Positions 21,752 through 23,319 of a stretch of DNA of 23,319 nucleotides are shown here, piece by piece. The DNA comes from CAZIKB01 sp964539665 (GTDB lineage: Bacteria > Zhuqueibacterota > Zhuqueibacteria > Oceanimicrobiales > Oceanimicrobiaceae). The notes under the pieces were generated by a model. The model was not told the origin of the DNA. It worked only from the letters and a program-made list of their open reading frames with translations, and made no database searches. The stretch lies in the NCBI GenBank assembly GCA_964539665.1, contig CAZIKB010000107.1, positions 1-23,319 of the forward strand, written 5' to 3'. Positions within the stretch are counted from its first letter, which is position 1. The number at the start of each line of letters is the position of its first letter. The position numbers and the translations under genes are program-made.

Positions 21752-21888
21752 ATAGAGAAGAGAGGTTTTGGATGTTTCCTCGCCAGTCAAATTATAATGT
21801 GAGTGAGGTATTTTTTAATTGAAAAAATGCTATTTATTTTGCATATTTAATTTTGTTTCGTTGACTTAAAAACAATGGATAAAATGGT

Positions 21889-22755
21889 ATGACACTTTTT
21901 GGAATTCTGGTGACAGTAACTTTTTTGGTTGGTTTAATTATTCTGGGATTAAATAAACTTTATAAAAATCCGAAAAAGCCCCATCAGACCACACCAGCGA
22001 AATTTCATATTCCATTTCAGGAAATTGGTTTCTCCACAAAAAATGATTGTCAATTATACGGCTGGTGGATGCCTGTTCAAAATAAAGCATCCGATTTTGC
22101 CCCAACATTGATTTTGGTACATGGGTGGGGTCGCAATGTGGAACGTATGATGCCATACATACAAAACCTTCATCCCAAGGGTTTTAATTTGCTGGCATTT
22201 GATTCTCGAAATCATGGCAGCAGCGATTCAGACAGTTTTTCCAGCCTATTAAAATTCGCGGAAGATATTCGTTCAGCCATTGATTTCGTTGAAGAACGTG
22301 TTGATGTGGATGCCGGACGGATTGGCGTCATAGGGTTGTCCGTAGGCGGCGCCGCTGCAATCTACGCCGCCGCCCATGACAATAGGATCAAAAGTGTCGT
22401 TACAGCAGGCGCCTTTGCGCATCCGGCTGATATTATGCGAATGGAGTTTCAAAAAAGGCACATCCCTTATTTTCCGCTGGTATGGCTGCTGTTTAAATAC
22501 ATCCAACATAAAATCGGGGCAACTTTTGAACAAATTGCTCCTATTAACAACATTCAGAATATCTCTGCAAAAATCCTCTTGATCCACGGTAACCAGGATG
22601 TGATTGTTCCTCTTGAACAGGGGCAAAAATTAAAAAACGCCGGAGATCCCGAAAAAATCGTTCTCTGGACGATCCCGGGGAAAGGCCATTCCAATTATCA
22701 TTCTTACCCCGGCTTCTGGGAGAAGGTGGGATCATTTCTACGTGAGGCTCTGTGA
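21889..22755 (+). CDS. Membrane-anchored alpha/beta hydrolase (serine aminopeptidase-like)
   Basis: The 288-residue protein has an N-terminal membrane helix (GILVTVTFLVGLIILGL) and an alpha/beta hydrolase domain. The oxyanion segment is LILVHGWGRN, the nucleophile elbow GLSVGG carries the Ser, the acid lies in LIHGNQDVIVP, and the catalytic His in GKGHSNYH. The triad appears intact. The family cleaves esters, lipids or peptides, and the substrate cannot be told from sequence. It stands alone, with no good ribosome binding site before the ATG (an upstream in-frame alternative was not found). Confidence 0.85.
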   Translation: MTLFGILVTVTFLVGLIILGLNKLYKNPKKPHQTTPAKFHIPFQEIGFSTKNDCQLYGWWMPVQNKASDFAPTLILVHGWGRNVERMMPYIQNLHPKGFNLLAFDSRNHGSSDSDSFSSLLKFAEDIRSAIDFVEERVDVDAGRIGVIGLSVGGAAAIYAAAHDNRIKSVVTAGAFAHPADIMRMEFQKRHIPYFPLVWLLFKYIQHKIGATFEQIAPINNIQNISAKILLIHGNQDVIVPLEQGQKLKNAGDPEKIVLWTIPGKGHSNYHSYPGFWEKVGSFLREAL

Positions 22756-22852
22756 GTTAATTAACGCGGTAACTGTTCAGTCTGATCAGTTACTTGACGC
22801 GAAACCTGAGCGCTTCTATTTGTTGGGTTGTTAATTGCTTTAGCTTGGCATT

Positions 22853-22870
22853 TTCAGCCTGAAGGCTGAA
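22853..22870. repeat. TTCAGCC-TGAA-GGCTGAA hairpin
   Basis: A perfect 7-bp stem with a 4-nt loop lies about 100 bp after the hydrolase stop. It lacks a T run, so it is better seen as an extragenic palindromic repeat than as a terminator. Confidence 0.45.
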
Positions 22871-22923
22871 CTCCAGGCATATACTCTTTCTATAGTATTA
22901 CTACTCAACTTTTGCATAGACTT

Positions 22924-23082
22924 TCAGACCGTAATCTCACCGTTGATGTAATTGGCCACGGTATCAAGAGTAGGCGGTGTTTCTTTCTTGTCGCCGCAGC
23001 CAGCCAGTAAGACTCCTATTACGACAAATCCAATCCATTTTTGCTTAGAATAAATAAGAGTACACAAGGTTAATCCCCTCAT
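22924..23082 (-). CDS. Small lipoprotein frame, possibly a truncated gene
   Basis: Fifty-two residues start at the ATG at 23082 and contain a lipoprotein signal (WIGFVVIGVLLAGC) followed by GDKKETPPTLDTVANYINGE and ITV. VANYINGEIT recalls the start of SurA/parvulin-type prolyl isomerase domains, so this may be the front end of a longer lipoprotein cut by a stop or frameshift. There is no convincing ribosome binding site, and the residues before the signal helix are unusual. Confidence 0.4.
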   Translation of the reverse strand: MRGLTLCTLIYSKQKWIGFVVIGVLLAGCGDKKETPPTLDTVANYINGEITV

Positions 23083-23120
23083 TTTATTTTATGAAGCATC
23101 GTGGTTAAAATCAAAATTAC

Positions 23121-23153
23121 ACCTTTACTAAACTTTTAAAGTTTAGTAAAGGT
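23121..23153 (-). terminator. Long palindromic terminator-like hairpin
   Basis: ACCTTTACTAAACTT (23121-23135) pairs perfectly with AAGTTTAGTAAAGGT (23139-23153) across a 3-nt loop. It lies 32 bp beyond the stop of the minus-strand methyltransferase gene and is followed on that strand by GTAATTTTGATTTT. Confidence 0.65.
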
Positions 23154-23185
23154 AAGGTCTTATCCACGTTAGACCTATAAAAATA

Positions 23186-23319
23186 TCAACTACCTTTTCG
23201 GCCTGAAAACTGTGGCAAAAATCGCCCGGTTAGTGATTTATATTGTGCATATTTTTCACCGTGCACTTTTAAAAGATGGTGCTCTTCTGCAAGCGTTTGC
23301 AGATAAAAGCCGCTAAATG
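23186..23319 (-). CDS. Isoprenylcysteine carboxyl methyltransferase-like protein, C-terminal part
   Basis: Only the last 44 codons are in the window and the 5' part runs off the right edge. The reading FSGFYLQTLAEEHHLLKVHG, then EKYAQYKSLTGRFLPQ, carries the usual end of ICMT/PEMT-like integral membrane methyltransferases: AEE-x2-LL-x3-GE-x-Y-x2-Y followed by RFLP. These enzymes use S-adenosylmethionine within a membrane helix bundle, and bacterial substrates are mostly unknown. The stop at 23186-23188 is followed by a strong hairpin. Confidence 0.65.
   Translation of the reverse strand, partial: FSGFYLQTLAEEHHLLKVHGEKYAQYKSLTGRFLPQFSGRKGS

Larger units (their letters stand above)
21322..21888. 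other. Intergenic region with repeats
   Basis: This gap of about 570 bp between the divergent DUF302 and hydrolase genes holds AAATTCCAAAT-type repeats in both orientations (21566-21700) and a strong hairpin (21726-21751). I see no coding sequence of a known family. Confidence 0.5.

Noticed and set aside
1..23319. CRISPR array, rRNA genes or insertion-sequence transposase
   Set aside because: No regularly spaced repeats of CRISPR type, no rRNA sequence and no transposase frame were found.

Overview
The window (about 23 kb, AT-rich with GC-richer islands) looks like a chromosomal segment of a Gram-negative bacterium of the FCB superphylum. The clues are a TonB-dependent receptor with an N-terminal carboxypeptidase-regulatory-like domain, a PorV/PorQ-type barrel, and TonB/ExbB/ExbD. 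Clear Shine-Dalgarno sites and a TTGACA-type promoter argue against classical Bacteroidota and fit a Calditrichota/KSB1-like or Ignavibacteria-like lineage. This placement is an inference from gene types, not a phylogenetic result.

Region 1 (1-3670) is accessory DNA: a degenerate STAS protein, a frameshifted hicBA toxin-antitoxin pair, a strongly structured GC-rich element (1141-1276), a cold-shock gene with an abnormal tail, an orphan 95-aa gene with a good terminator, and an Xis-like protein plus tyrosine integrase next to tRNA-Thr(CGT). Region 2 (3734-9513) is housekeeping or envelope: a PorV/PorQ-family barrel, a GT78/GT81-like glycosyltransferase on the minus strand, then cutA, a metallo-beta-lactamase-fold hydrolase, tonB, exbB and exbD in one run.

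Region 3 (9984-16824) is the most interesting part: an atypical mercury-resistance-type operon. A mercuric-type MerR with all three Hg-binding cysteines lies behind a classical MerR operator. It is followed by a MerT-MerP fusion, a stand-alone CopZ-N-like Fe-S/Zn protein, an exported double-HMA protein, a TonB-dependent receptor that carries its own C-terminal HMA domain and a CxxxM/HxM signature as described for the copper receptor OprC, a second outer-membrane barrel, and an NHL-repeat lipoprotein. No merA or merB is present in the window. The layout suggests a relay of thiol metal-binding domains from outer membrane to cytosol, with the upstream TonB/ExbBD system as a possible energy source.

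Region 4 (17038-21321, minus strand) is an envelope metal-stress locus: an ECF sigma factor, a ZAS anti-sigma factor, a CnrX/ZraP-like sensor, a Spy-like Met/His-rich protein, a His/Cys-repeat protein, a SHOCT protein and a DUF302 protein. Two matching ECF-type promoters precede the sigma and anti-sigma genes. A truncated second copy of the DUF302 region lies at 17118-17375. Region 5 (21322-23319) holds repeats, an alpha/beta hydrolase, a small lipoprotein frame, and the 3' end of an isoprenylcysteine-methyltransferase-like gene cut by the window edge.
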